46,101 nucleotides of DNA from Tamaricihabitans halophyticus (GCF_004340875.1 NZ_SLXQ01000025.1:1-46101); one strand, 5' to 3'. Counted from the first letter of the stretch, positions 9,072 to 17,829 are shown. Notes: generated by a model not told the origin, from the letters alone. Numbers and translations: made by a program.

Positions 9072-10432
9072 GCCGGTACCTCCGTGAGCTCGTCGATCGT
9101 CGCGTTGGCCGATGGCACGTCGCCAGGATCGGCACCCTGCGCCCGCATCTGCTGTTGTATCTGCGCGATCGGCACCTCCCGTACGAGCTCGTCGCGCCGC
9201 ACGGCCAGCGCCGCCGCCGTCCCCGCAGCCTGGCCCATCGCCATGCACGGCGGGATCTCCCGCGATACGCGTTGCGCGTCCGGGGTGGCCGAGTAGTGGC
9301 GTCCGGCCACGAGTAACTGGTCCACCTGCCGTGGCAGCAGGGCACGGTAGGGCGTGTAGTAGTCCCGACCCCGGCATACCGAGTCCGCGAAATACCGGCG
9401 CTGGGTGATGTCGTCCTTGGTCACTACATACTCGCCGCGGAGCAGCCTGGTCTGCCGGACGCCCATCTGCTGTGCGACGTCGAGTAGATAACAGTTCTCG
9501 AAACCGGGGAGGTGTTCCCTGATGTAGTCGAGGACGGCGGCGATCCGGTCGCGGGCTTCGAACTCCGCCGCGGTGAGCGATTCGGGATCCGCGCCGTCGT
9601 ATCCCGTCAGATGTGGACAGTTGCACCAGACGACGCCCGGTGAAGGGGTTTTCAGCCACCACAGCTCCCAAGCTCCGCCGAGTAGCCGTTTGACCTTCCG
9701 GTTGATGGCCCGCGCGGCGCGGGGATCTTCCTGCTCGAAGCGCTCAGCGGCCGCGGTATCCACTCCCGCTAGCCGGAATACCAGGGTTACCAGGTACTTG
9801 TCGTGTTCATAGGCGGCGCCGGACCGGGAAGCCACGTCGATATCGCCGGTGGTATCGATGACCACGTCACCGAGTACCGCCTGTGGGCCGGCCTTCGTCT
9901 CGCAGACGACGCCTTTCAACACACCGTCATCCACGATCGGTCGGGAGAACCAGCTGTGCAGCCGCAGGTGCACCCCGCTCTCGCGGATCAGTTCGTTCGA
10001 CACTCGCTTCCAACCGTCGGGGTCGAACGCGACCGAATAGCAGATCGGCTTCAGCTTGTCGTGCGAGTGGATATCGTAAGCTCCCCAGCGGCCCCACCGG
10101 TTCCACATCTGTTGCGAGGCGAATCGATCCTCCGGCGGCGGATACACCGCCTGCCCGTCCTTGGCCAGACGGCTGACGTACTCGTCCACGATCCCGCCCA
10201 CCGTGATCTCGTCCCCATTGCACATATCGTCGAGGACCAGCACCATGCCACCGGAGGCCAAACCGCCGAGCGCGGAGTACCTTTCCACGAGCGTCACCGA
10301 GGTCCCGGCGCGCGCGGCGGCGACCGCGGCGCTCACACCGGCCGGACCACCCCCGATCACGACGACGTCACTGCGGCGCACCACTGGCGCGGACAGCTCC
10401 GAGCTGTCGATCCGCAAGTCCTTCGTATCCAA
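9068..10432 (-). CDS. FAD-dependent oxidoreductase (FAD_oxidored type)
   Basis: A 454-residue flavoprotein. The dinucleotide-binding motif VVVIGGGPAGVSAAVAAARAG lies at about residues 23-43, followed by the ERYSALGG segment that holds the FAD ribose. Toward the C-terminus LLVAGRHYSATPDAQRVSREIPPCMAMGQAAGTAAALA closes the FAD site. This resembles the PF12831 family, whose bacterial members are mostly uncharacterised; a true substrate cannot be named. The start is TTG 10432, chosen because AGGAGG lies seven bases upstream and no ATG is available. It is 12 bases after the transporter gene and overlaps the CoA-transferase start. Confidence 0.88.
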   Translation of the reverse strand: MDTKDLRIDSSELSAPVVRRSDVVVIGGGPAGVSAAVAAARAGTSVTLVERYSALGGLASGGMVLVLDDMCNGDEITVGGIVDEYVSRLAKDGQAVYPPPEDRFASQQMWNRWGRWGAYDIHSHDKLKPICYSVAFDPDGWKRVSNELIRESGVHLRLHSWFSRPIVDDGVLKGVVCETKAGPQAVLGDVVIDTTGDIDVASRSGAAYEHDKYLVTLVFRLAGVDTAAAERFEQEDPRAARAINRKVKRLLGGAWELWWLKTPSPGVVWCNCPHLTGYDGADPESLTAAEFEARDRIAAVLDYIREHLPGFENCYLLDVAQQMGVRQTRLLRGEYVVTKDDITQRRYFADSVCRGRDYYTPYRALLPRQVDQLLVAGRHYSATPDAQRVSREIPPCMAMGQAAGTAAALAVRRDELVREVPIAQIQQQMRAQGADPGDVPSANATIDELTEVPA

Positions 10433-10444
10433 TTTGCACCCTCC

Positions 10445-11737
10445 TTATTCGCCCGCGTACAGGCCGGTCGTGCGTTTGGCTAGCAGGTAGAGCACCACGC
10501 TGATCAGCGACAGCGCGGCCAGATACACCGGGAACAGCCAGTCGATTCCCTGTTGCTGCAACCAGATCAGTAGGTACGAGGCGGTTCCACCGAAGAGCGC
10601 CACGGCGATCCCGTAGCCGAGCCCGACCCCGGTCGCGCGGCAGGTCTGTGGCATCAGCGAGGTGCTGATCACGTTGTACAGCGTCATGTTTGTCACCAGT
10701 ACGAGCCCGCCGACCAGGAGCACGATGCTGAACCCGCCGATACCCGGTCCGGCGTAGGCGAGCATCAGGAAAGCGGCAGGCACCACGAGCAGCCGGGTCG
10801 CGACGAAGGTCCTGGACAGCTTGCGCCGATCCGCGAGCATGCCGACCAATGGCGAACCGACGAGCAGGATCAGGCCAAGCAAGGTGGTCAGCGCGAACAC
10901 CGACGTGGAGTCCTCGCCGAAACCATTCGCCAGGTTCGGCAGGCCGACGTTCCACGCGTAGTTGTAGGCCTGCGCCGCGCCAACGACGAAGATAATCGCC
11001 AGCAGCGCCAACCAGTGCCGCCCTACCTGCCGCCACACCGGTGGTGGCGCCTGCGGCCCCGTGCCAGTAGCCGCCGGCAGCGACTCCGGCAGGTTGCGCC
11101 GCAGGTAGATCACCACTACGCCGAGTGCCGCGCCAACGAACATCGGAACGCGCCATCCGCCATCGGCCATGGCCGCGTCGTCAATCAACGCGCTCGTCGC
11201 GAAGCTCACCAGCGAGGCTCCGAGGATGCCAAGGTTCACGAACATGCTGAGCACACCGGCGGCGCGGCCTTCGCGCCCGGCGGGGGAGAGTTCGACCGCG
11301 TACGCCGTGGACAGCGGTGCCTCGATGCCGGCCGAGATGCCCTGGAAGACCCGGCAGACGAAGAGCAGTAGGCCGGCGAACACGCCAATGTCCTGATATG
11401 TCGGGCTGATGGCGATCACCAGGGTGCTGACAGCCATCATCGTGATGGAAAGCAGCAGCACCTTGCGACGACCGATCCGGTCCGCGAGGCGCCCGAGCAG
11501 TACCCCACCGAGTGGGCGGAAGGCAAAGCCGACCGCGAATACCGACAGGGCGCTCAGTGTCGACGAGACAGGGTCGGCGTTCGGAAAGAAGTTCGGCCCG
11601 ATAAAGGCGGCCAATAGGCCAAATATCTGCCAATCGTACCATTCCAAGGTATTTCCGAGTCCGATGGCGGTCAGTGTCTTGGAATTCTTGGAATGATGAG
11701 GATCCTGCTTTTTGGTAGACATGGGTAAGGAAGCCAC
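10445..11737 (-). CDS. MFS transporter, metabolite:H+ symporter (MHS) type
   Basis: A 430-residue, 12-helix inner-membrane transporter. GNTLEWYDWQIFG near the N-terminus and the loop 2-3 motif GRLADRIGRRKVLL are hallmarks of the MHS branch, whose members import carboxylic acids, betaines or similar small polar solutes with protons. As the first gene of the operon it probably brings in the substrate. GTG 11737 was chosen because GGAGG ends eight bases before it; an ATG five codons further in (11722) has no such site. Confidence 0.9.
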   Translation of the reverse strand: MASLPMSTKKQDPHHSKNSKTLTAIGLGNTLEWYDWQIFGLLAAFIGPNFFPNADPVSSTLSALSVFAVGFAFRPLGGVLLGRLADRIGRRKVLLLSITMMAVSTLVIAISPTYQDIGVFAGLLLFVCRVFQGISAGIEAPLSTAYAVELSPAGREGRAAGVLSMFVNLGILGASLVSFATSALIDDAAMADGGWRVPMFVGAALGVVVIYLRRNLPESLPAATGTGPQAPPPVWRQVGRHWLALLAIIFVVGAAQAYNYAWNVGLPNLANGFGEDSTSVFALTTLLGLILLVGSPLVGMLADRRKLSRTFVATRLLVVPAAFLMLAYAGPGIGGFSIVLLVGGLVLVTNMTLYNVISTSLMPQTCRATGVGLGYGIAVALFGGTASYLLIWLQQQGIDWLFPVYLAALSLISVVLYLLAKRTTGLYAGE

Positions 11738-11768
11738 AACCATTACCTCCGATAGCACCGGAGTAATA

Positions 11769-11807
11769 CGCCAGAAGTGAATACGGTCTTGATCGTCGGT
11801 TCTGGCG
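11769..11807. promoter_or_regulatory. Inverted repeat in front of the catabolic operon
   Basis: CGCCAGAA and TTCTGGCG are perfect 8-bp arms 23 bases apart (centre to centre 31 bp, about three helical turns), 31 bases upstream of the transporter start. A second short dyad, CGAAT-GGG-ATTCG, follows at 11808-11820. They lie between the regulator and the operon on the same strand. They could be operator half-sites or an attenuating stem-loop. The CATAATGA palindrome of the regulator promoter is not repeated here. Confidence 0.4.
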
Positions 11808-11848
11808 CGAATGGGATTCGTTTACGGCGTGCTAGCCGTGATCAACGC

Positions 11849-12466
11849 CTACCAGGTTGGCGGCGTGATCACCCAGATTGAATGACAGTCGACATCGCCG
11901 GGGTTCGCGTACCAATGCGGGATTGTGGACGAGTACCGAATGGAGTCGCCGGCCTCCAGACGGTGCCGCACGCCGTCTATAAACACATCCTTGCATCCGG
12001 AAAGCACAATGCCGAACTCTTCGCCATTGTGCCGGTACGGTGTTCCGCTCGTATCGTAACCGGGTGGGGTCTGCACCCAGGTGGCCTCGAGTGCGCCATT
12101 CAGATCCGGCGTGAGTAGTTCGAATGTCGCGCCGTCGTCGGATTCGAGGCCGTGCACATCGAGCCTGCGCCGATCCTTCTTGCGTACTACCGGCGAGGCC
12201 TGCTCGGTCACATGAAACAGCCTGCCGACCGGAATGTTGAGGCCATGACTCAGCTGGGCCAGTGTGGTGAACGATGGATTTGCCTTGCCTCGTTCGACCT
12301 GACTGACGATGCCGACGCTGACCCCGGAGAGCTCGCTGAGGCGTTCGATCGTGAGTCCGCGTTCCTTGCGCAGAGCTCGGATTCGCTCGCCAACCGCGCC
12401 GAGCAAGGAAGAAATCTCCTGCCCGTCATCCGTCCACTCGGCGGCGGCTTCGTTCAACGCTCTCAC
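11849..12466 (-). CDS. XRE-family regulator with C-terminal cupin
   Basis: A 205-residue HTH-cupin regulator. The N-terminal helix-turn-helix (about residues 28-82) reads RIRALRKERGLTIERLSELSGVSVGIVSQVERGKANPS. The C-terminal cupin (about 125-195) with PYRHNGEEFGIVLSG and IPHWYANPG likely senses a small carboxylate or amine related to the operon substrate. Members of this family, such as PuuR-like proteins, usually repress a neighbouring catabolic operon and themselves. It starts with GTG, with GGGAACGAG upstream. It is divergent from nothing and lies 111 bases upstream of the transporter on the same strand. Confidence 0.9.
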   Translation of the reverse strand: MRALNEAAAEWTDDGQEISSLLGAVGERIRALRKERGLTIERLSELSGVSVGIVSQVERGKANPSFTTLAQLSHGLNIPVGRLFHVTEQASPVVRKKDRRRLDVHGLESDDGATFELLTPDLNGALEATWVQTPPGYDTSGTPYRHNGEEFGIVLSGCKDVFIDGVRHRLEAGDSIRYSSTIPHWYANPGDVDCHSIWVITPPTW

Positions 12467-12487
12467 CTCGTTCCCGCGACGAGATTC

Positions 12488-12515
12488 AGCATAATGATGT
12501 TCTTCATTATGTCAA
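12488..12515 (-). promoter_or_regulatory. Promoter of the XRE/cupin gene with embedded operator
   Basis: On the minus strand TTGACA (12515-12510) and TATGCT (12493-12488) are separated by 16 bases, a near-consensus sigma-A promoter. A perfect palindrome, CATAATGA-N6-TCATTATG (12490-12511), fills the spacer and touches both boxes, so a bound dimer would block RNA polymerase. The expected transcription start is about 15 bases before the GTG start codon at 12466. Self-repression by the adjacent XRE/cupin protein is the simplest reading. Confidence 0.75.
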
Positions 12516-12549
12516 CGGTTGCCTGCTGCTGGCCCGAGCCGCGTACGGC

Positions 12550-14199
12550 TCAGTCGGCGAGTTCCGCTTCGCGGGTTTCACCCAGGGACAGCCGAGTGAC
12601 CTGGCCGCATGTCAAGCCGTCTGGTTTGGACACGGCCAGCTCCGCCGCACGGCCGGCGATGTGCACTGTCGCGACCGCGTTGTGGAAGTACGGCCCGCGC
12701 AGTCGGGTCCAGGACACCTCGGGCAAGGGCGCTCGCGCCAACCGGCGGAGCCAACGCGTCAGCGTGATCGCCGGCCGGGACCAGCCGATGCGTAGTACCG
12801 CCCGGAACGGCCCGGGTAACGCCTGATGTATCGGCGAGCAGACCAGCTGGTAGACGCTGGCATCCGGTACGACGCCGGGGAACTCGGCGCGCACGGCGTA
12901 ACTGTGGTGCACATCCCCGGAGAGCACGCTGACGGTCGCCGGAGCGTCCGGGTCGGTCGCGATGTCGCGCAGCAGTGCGGTAAACCGGGCAAAGGAACGC
13001 TGAAATGCCGCCCAATGCTCAAGATCGGCCAGCTGTCTGGCTCGCTCGGCGAGCCCTGCGACCAGTCGGTTCCGCGATCCGCAGTACCTTTCATTCGCCG
13101 CTTGCGCATGATCGATCGCCGGTGGCAGCAGCCAGGGCAGCGAGCTTCCCACCAGCACGTGGTCGACATCGGCCAGATCCTCGCCCGCGCTGCGTTCCAG
13201 CCAGGCGAACTCGGTCTCGTCCAGCATCGAGCGGTGTCCCTCGGTGAGTACCCGTGCCGCCCGGGTATCAACCATGATCAGGCGCGTGCGGTCGAGGTCC
13301 CACCGGAAGCTCCAGCGGACGGCGTATGGGTTGCTCGCGGCGAGGTCGGCGGCCTCCGCGAGGATCGGCCACGTATCGCCGGTTGCCTCGCGGACTCGGG
13401 TCCACGTCGGGTCGGCGGCGCGTTCGTCCGGGGCGAGATTGCCGATGTGCTGGTAGATCCAGTACGAGACCAGTGCGGCTCGTAACCGTGTTTCCCACCA
13501 GGACTGCCGTCGAATATTGGCTAACCAGGCCTGCGAGGTGTTCCAGTCATCGCGCACATCGTGATCATCGAAGATCATCGCGGTCGGCGTGGTGGACAGC
13601 AGCCAGCGCAACTCGGAATCCTGCCAGGATTCGGTATACAACCGAGCGTACTCCGCGAAATCCGCGACTTCCTGCCACGGTGGTCGACGCACATCGCGCC
13701 GGGTGGCCAACCAGCGCCGGACCTGCGGTGTGGGATTGTCCGCGTAGACCTGATCGCCGAGCAGCAGTAGTGCATCCGGCGGGCGCGACGCGGGGTCGGC
13801 GGACAGCTCGGCCGCGTAGGCGTCGAGCGCGTCGCTGCCCAGCGCCCGGACGCGTTTGGGTTCGTCGGGCTTCGGGTAACGGCAGGAGCCGAACACCACC
13901 CGCAGCGGGTCGCCGCCACCCCGGGTGTGGATCACACTGGCCGGTTGCTTCGCATCCGGTAGCGGCCAACAGTGTTGCCCATCAAGGGAAACCGTGTACG
14001 GCGTCGCGCTGGCTGGGCTTAACCCATCGATGTCCACCAGTGCGTAGTGGTGACCAGCGACCTCGAACGTCCGGGCGTGGCTGTCGAGTACTCGCACCGT
14101 CGCCGGGCGGTCGGTCTGTACCCACACGGAGGCCGTGGTCGTACCAACATGGCGCAGCACCGGGCCGAGCAACAAGCGGGGCGAACCGGGGGGAGTCAC
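12550..14199 (-). CDS. PhoD-like metallophosphatase (alkaline phosphatase D family)
   Basis: A 549-residue protein with an N-terminal beta-sandwich domain (GPVLRHVGTTTASVWVQTD) followed by a PhoD-type metallophosphatase core. Metal-binding motifs are visible: VVFGSCRYP, LLLLGDQVYAD, MIFDDHDVRDDWN and SVLSGDVHHSY. The family hydrolyses phosphomono- or diesters. There is no signal peptide or Tat motif, so unlike classical PhoD this protein should stay in the cytoplasm, and its substrate is unknown. The GTG start follows a G-rich stretch (AAAGGGGG) that almost touches it. It is on the same strand as the lactonase gene, 111 bases downstream of it. Confidence 0.88.
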   Translation of the reverse strand: MTPPGSPRLLLGPVLRHVGTTTASVWVQTDRPATVRVLDSHARTFEVAGHHYALVDIDGLSPASATPYTVSLDGQHCWPLPDAKQPASVIHTRGGGDPLRVVFGSCRYPKPDEPKRVRALGSDALDAYAAELSADPASRPPDALLLLGDQVYADNPTPQVRRWLATRRDVRRPPWQEVADFAEYARLYTESWQDSELRWLLSTTPTAMIFDDHDVRDDWNTSQAWLANIRRQSWWETRLRAALVSYWIYQHIGNLAPDERAADPTWTRVREATGDTWPILAEAADLAASNPYAVRWSFRWDLDRTRLIMVDTRAARVLTEGHRSMLDETEFAWLERSAGEDLADVDHVLVGSSLPWLLPPAIDHAQAANERYCGSRNRLVAGLAERARQLADLEHWAAFQRSFARFTALLRDIATDPDAPATVSVLSGDVHHSYAVRAEFPGVVPDASVYQLVCSPIHQALPGPFRAVLRIGWSRPAITLTRWLRRLARAPLPEVSWTRLRGPYFHNAVATVHIAGRAAELAVSKPDGLTCGQVTRLSLGETREAELAD

Positions 14200-14310
14200 C
14201 CCCCTTTACTACACCGGTTCGGCGTATTACGCGATCAGCCGCCCTCCATCATGCCGAGTTCGTGCGAGATCGCCCGGGTTCGTCCTAATTGCCCTGTCCG
14301 TCAGAGCTCG

Positions 14311-15204
14311 TCACGGCCGGCCACCGTGCGGTACCTCAACCCGGGTCGTCAGCAGCTTTCCTTCGCGCGCGTTCTTGCGGGCCTGTTCATGGAAGTCCGG
14401 CGCGGCACAGAGAAAGAGCGTCCGGCCGTCGGAGCCACCGAGCATGCAGGCGAAAACTCCGCCATCGACCGGTATCTCCGTGCTGATCTGGCCGCCCTCG
14501 TGTACTCGAAGAACGCGCCCGCCAACCGCGTCGGCTATCCACAGTGCCCCTTCGGCATCGAGGCAGCACCCGTCGGCGGCGACCACGACCTGGCCAAGCA
14601 ACTGTTCGAAGTCCTTGTTCGTGGGCAGCTCGCCGAACTTCGCCCAAACCCGACGGTTGACCAGCGAGCCATCGCCAGCGATATCGAAGGCGGTCACCCT
14701 GTTGGCGAACGTTTCACAGACCAGTAGGACACCGTCGTCGGTAATGACACTGCCGTTCGGAAACCACAGATCGTCCGCGACGGTGGTCACCGTCCCGTCG
14801 GGGTCGACACGGAGCAGGGCAGCGGTTTGTAACGGCTGACCGGCCATGAGATCGAATCCGAACTCCCCGACGAAAGCTCTGCCCTGAGCGTCCACGACCA
14901 GGTCGTTGGGGTGCCCGTTGACATACGTGGACAGGTCGGCGTGGGTGTGCAGCGAGCCGTCCGGTTCCCTGCGCAGCAGCCGAGCGTCCCGCATCGACAC
15001 GATCAGCAGCCGGTTATCCGGCAACCACCCCAGTCCGGAGGGTTGCGCGGCGACCTCGGCTTCGACACGGAGCTCGCCGCCGTCCTCAGCAGCCGAGTAC
15101 ACCCGGTGGGTGTAGAAATCGGCGAACCAGATCCGTTGCTCATGCCACCGCGGACCCTCCAGATAGGACATACCGTCGATGGCGGTGCGGACGTCATGGC
15201 TCAT
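14311..15204 (-). CDS. SMP-30/gluconolactonase family protein
   Basis: A 297-residue six-bladed beta-propeller of the SMP-30/luciferin-regenerating family, typically a calcium- or zinc-dependent lactonase. The metal ligands expected in the family are recognisable: the glutamate of YLEGPRWHE (about residue 17), the asparagine in GHPNDLVVD (about 100), the asparagine in FPNGSVI (about 150) and the aspartate in LWIADAVGG (about 220). AAGGGAAG precedes the ATG. It lies 27 bases after the luciferase-like monooxygenase gene, so the two are probably one operon in which an oxidised product (a lactone or ester) is hydrolysed. The exact substrate is unknown. Confidence 0.88.
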   Translation of the reverse strand: MSHDVRTAIDGMSYLEGPRWHEQRIWFADFYTHRVYSAAEDGGELRVEAEVAAQPSGLGWLPDNRLLIVSMRDARLLRREPDGSLHTHADLSTYVNGHPNDLVVDAQGRAFVGEFGFDLMAGQPLQTAALLRVDPDGTVTTVADDLWFPNGSVITDDGVLLVCETFANRVTAFDIAGDGSLVNRRVWAKFGELPTNKDFEQLLGQVVVAADGCCLDAEGALWIADAVGGRVLRVHEGGQISTEIPVDGGVFACMLGGSDGRTLFLCAAPDFHEQARKNAREGKLLTTRVEVPHGGRP

Positions 15205-15231
15205 GATCTTCCCTTCGGGACTGTGGGTGAA

Positions 15232-16221
15232 TCAGCTGGACGAGGCCTCGAGGAACCGTTCCAGCTCGCGCTGAATATCTGGTCCACATGGTTGGAAGAC
15301 GACCTCGGTGACGCCGAGCGAACGGTAGTTGTCCAGCCGGTCGCGGATCTGCTCCCGGGTTCCGGTCAGCGTGACGTCCCGGAGCGTGCTGCTGCCGCCC
15401 GCGTCCCAGGCCGCCCGGTCCGCCGGGTTCAGCTCGACGCAGTGTCCCGAGTGGACGGCAAGATGTCGCTGCGCGGGCGGCGTTGTTTCCACGGACGCGA
15501 GCCATTCGGCCCCGCCGGGAAGCGCCCTGACTGCCTCCGCGCCACCAAACTCGTACGCGCCATGCAGGGAAAGTGCCCACCCGGGGCCCGCGGCCAAGCG
15601 GGCATGCTCCGAGTCGTTCTGCTCGGTCTCATCGAGCACGCTGCCCCATTCGAGATAGGCGACCCAGGAGTACTCGGGCATGAATTCCGGCGGTTGCAGC
15701 GTAGCGAAGAGCCCATCACCGAGCTCGTTGGCGACCTTGTTTCCTTTCGGGCCAAGGGCACTGATCAGAATCGGTACCTCGATCGGTCGATCGGGAGCGT
15801 GGCCATCCGGATGCAACATGCGCATCTCGGCGCCTTCCCAGTTGATGGTCTCGCCGCGCAGCAAGCTCCGATAGGCGCGAATGTAGGAATCCATAAAGGA
15901 CCAACGGATCGCGCCATAGCCCATCGCGCGGCGCCCGGTAAAGCCAGTGCCGAAGGCGACGGCCACGCGCCCCGGCGCGAGTGCGGTCAGGGTGGCCGTC
16001 GCGGCGGCATTGACCATGGGGTGTCGCAGGCTGGGTACCAGAACACCCGGCCCTAGGCCGATGCGCTCGGTACGTTCCGCGGCGAGCGCCAGAGTCATCC
16101 AGACATCCGGGCTCTGCTGAGGTGTGTCATATACCCACGCGCGGTGATAGCCGAGTCGTTCGGCCAGCGCGATGTTGTCCGGAGAATCCAATGCGGTTGG
16201 AAACGCGCACGACACGTCCAT
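15232..16221 (-). CDS. LLM-class flavin- or F420-dependent oxidoreductase
   Basis: A 329-residue bacterial luciferase-like TIM-barrel protein. Recognisable segments are LAERLGYHRAWVYDTP (about residue 18), LALAAERTERIGLGPGVLVPSLRHP (about 42-70) and VPILISALGPKGNKVANELGDG (about 150). Family members use reduced flavin or, often in actinomycetes, coenzyme F420; which one is used here cannot be decided by eye. An RBS-like GAGGTGG lies just before the ATG. It is first in a two-gene operon with the SMP-30 lactonase and divergent from a TetR regulator, which probably represses it. Confidence 0.88.
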   Translation of the reverse strand: MDVSCAFPTALDSPDNIALAERLGYHRAWVYDTPQQSPDVWMTLALAAERTERIGLGPGVLVPSLRHPMVNAAATATLTALAPGRVAVAFGTGFTGRRAMGYGAIRWSFMDSYIRAYRSLLRGETINWEGAEMRMLHPDGHAPDRPIEVPILISALGPKGNKVANELGDGLFATLQPPEFMPEYSWVAYLEWGSVLDETEQNDSEHARLAAGPGWALSLHGAYEFGGAEAVRALPGGAEWLASVETTPPAQRHLAVHSGHCVELNPADRAAWDAGGSSTLRDVTLTGTREQIRDRLDNYRSLGVTEVVFQPCGPDIQRELERFLEASSS

Positions 16222-16272
16222 GTGTCCACCTCTGGTCGGGTAGCGGCCGGATGGAAGTCCATCTACCTGCTG

Positions 16273-16320
16273 AAATAACTAAGCGCACAGTTATTTTTCG
16301 AGTGTGTGGCATAGTACACA
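16273..16320. promoter_or_regulatory. Two dyads between the LLM operon and tetR
   Basis: The first dyad is perfect: AAATAACT-N8-AGTTATTT (16273-16296). The second is TGTGT-N8-ACACA (16303-16320), with the same 8-bp spacer. Their centres are 27 bp apart. The sequence ACAGTTA recurs at the end of each. They sit between the divergent start codons at 16221 and 16369, where a TetR dimer would control both genes. Confidence 0.6.
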
Positions 16321-16368
16321 GTTAGTCGTAGGTCGAGCAAGGTGCGTTGACGGAAGGGGAGACGGTTG

Positions 16369-17019
16369 ATGTCAGTCAGGCAGTCCGCGCTTCTCGCGCT
16401 GGCTGATGACTCGCCGGACCTGTGGGATGCGGGATTCGGAGAGGTCGCCAAGCGGTTACTGACGGCAGGCGTGCGTTGCTTCGCCTCGACTGGCTTCCAT
16501 GCGACGACGACGCGGGATATCACCAAGGCAGCGGCGCTCTCGCCTGCCGCGCTGTACGTCCACTTCGCCTCGAAGGAAGACGTGCTTTTCGAAATCACCC
16601 GGTCCGGGCATAGGCGGGTGCTCGAGGTGGTCCGATCGACCGAGGACGCCGATGATCCCTCGGTCTACCTGAAGGCGCTCGTCGCGCGGTTCGTCGCCTG
16701 GCACGCCCGACATCATGTGGCGGCGCGCGTCAGCCAGTACGAGCTCTCCGCGTTGACGGCGGAGCACTACGAGGTCATCGCCGGCCTGCGTCAGCAGACC
16801 ACGGCCGTGTTCGAGGCTGCCATCCAGTGGGGCGTCGAGCAGCGGGCATTCGGTGTGGTGGATGCCCACCGCCTGGTGCGGGCAATCCTGTCCCTTGGCG
16901 TCGATCTCGTGCGCTGGTACCGGCTCGACGGAGCGGATTCGCCCGATCAACTCGGCGGTTTCTATGCCGAACTCGCACTGGGGATGGTGGCGGCCGCGAC
17001 CAGCGCCGAAGCTACGTAG
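16369..17019 (+). CDS. TetR-family transcriptional regulator
   Basis: A 216-residue TetR-type repressor. The N-terminal helix-turn-helix is within LLTAGVRCFASTGFHATTTRDITKAAALSPAALYVHFASKEDVLFEI (about residues 27-73). The C-terminal ligand domain has no match I can name, but the RHHVAARVSQYELSALT segment is common in actinobacterial fatty-acyl-responsive members. AAGGGGAG precedes ATG 16369 by about seven bases; a TTG just before it is less likely. It is divergent from the LLM/SMP-30 operon and probably controls that operon and itself through the dyads between them. Confidence 0.9.
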   Translation: MSVRQSALLALADDSPDLWDAGFGEVAKRLLTAGVRCFASTGFHATTTRDITKAAALSPAALYVHFASKEDVLFEITRSGHRRVLEVVRSTEDADDPSVYLKALVARFVAWHARHHVAARVSQYELSALTAEHYEVIAGLRQQTTAVFEAAIQWGVEQRAFGVVDAHRLVRAILSLGVDLVRWYRLDGADSPDQLGGFYAELALGMVAAATSAEAT

Positions 17020-17025
17020 CCTCGC

Positions 17026-17829
17026 CTAGGGTTTCGTGGCCCGGATCGAGTACAACAGTGGTGCCCCTGGTTGCCCTGCCGGGTAGTAGTAGGCGCCGCC
17101 GCTTCGTTCCAGCACGGAAAATCGCTGCCAGAGCGAGAACTCGCGCTCGTGCAGGAAGTCGAGCCGCAAACCGGCCGTGATCAGCGCGGTCACCACCTCG
17201 CCGATGCCGTGCTGGAACTCCACGGTGTGGTTGTGTTGGAAGGTGGCCTCCGGATCGGCGTAGGTCCCCGCCTCCGCGTCATCGGCTTCGAACGGACCTC
17301 GGTAGAAGTAGTCATGGGCGATCTCGCGGCCCGCCACGTCCAGAATGTCCGCGAACGGGTGGAATTCCGCTAGGTAAAGAAAACCGCCCGGCCGCAGCAG
17401 CGCTGCCACGGTAGCCGCCCAGCGGTCGATATCGGGCAGCCAGCACAGGGCGCCGATACCGGTGTACACCACGTCGTAGGTCTCGCCCAGGACCTGCTCG
17501 GCCGCGTACACGTCCGCGGTGACGAACCGTGCGGGCAGGTCGACCTGAGCCGCGATCGAGCGCGCGGCCTCGATCGCCTTCTCGGAGAAGTCCAGCCCGG
17601 TTACTCGCGCACCGTGGCGTGCCCAGGACAACGTGTCCAAGCCGAAGTGACATTGCAGGTGCAGCAGGTCTTTCCCGCTTACCTCGCCGACTTCTGCCCG
17701 CTCGAAATCGCGGATCGCGTCCGCCCCCGCGAGAAACTCGCGCAAGCCGTAGAAGTCGCTGTCCAGATGGACCGGCACGCGCTCGTCCCAGCTCAGCCGG
17801 TTGAGCGTGTAATAGTCACTGGTTGTCAT
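17026..17829 (-). CDS. Class I SAM-dependent methyltransferase
   Basis: A 267-residue Rossmann-fold methyltransferase. Motif I is DLLHLQCHFGLDTLSWARHGARVTGLDFS (about residues 54-82), with the acidic residue of motif II at the end of GLD, then TADVYAAEQ (about 104) and LLRPGGFLYLAEFHPF (about 144). The LQCHFG variant of the usual E/DxGxGxG motif occurs in a group of small-molecule methyltransferases whose substrates are unassigned. It converges with tetR, the stops being six bases apart. The ATG has only a weak ribosome site. A tandem 16-bp repeat lies 15 bases upstream. Confidence 0.88.
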   Translation of the reverse strand: MTTSDYYTLNRLSWDERVPVHLDSDFYGLREFLAGADAIRDFERAEVGEVSGKDLLHLQCHFGLDTLSWARHGARVTGLDFSEKAIEAARSIAAQVDLPARFVTADVYAAEQVLGETYDVVYTGIGALCWLPDIDRWAATVAALLRPGGFLYLAEFHPFADILDVAGREIAHDYFYRGPFEADDAEAGTYADPEATFQHNHTVEFQHGIGEVVTALITAGLRLDFLHEREFSLWQRFSVLERSGGAYYYPAGQPGAPLLYSIRATKP

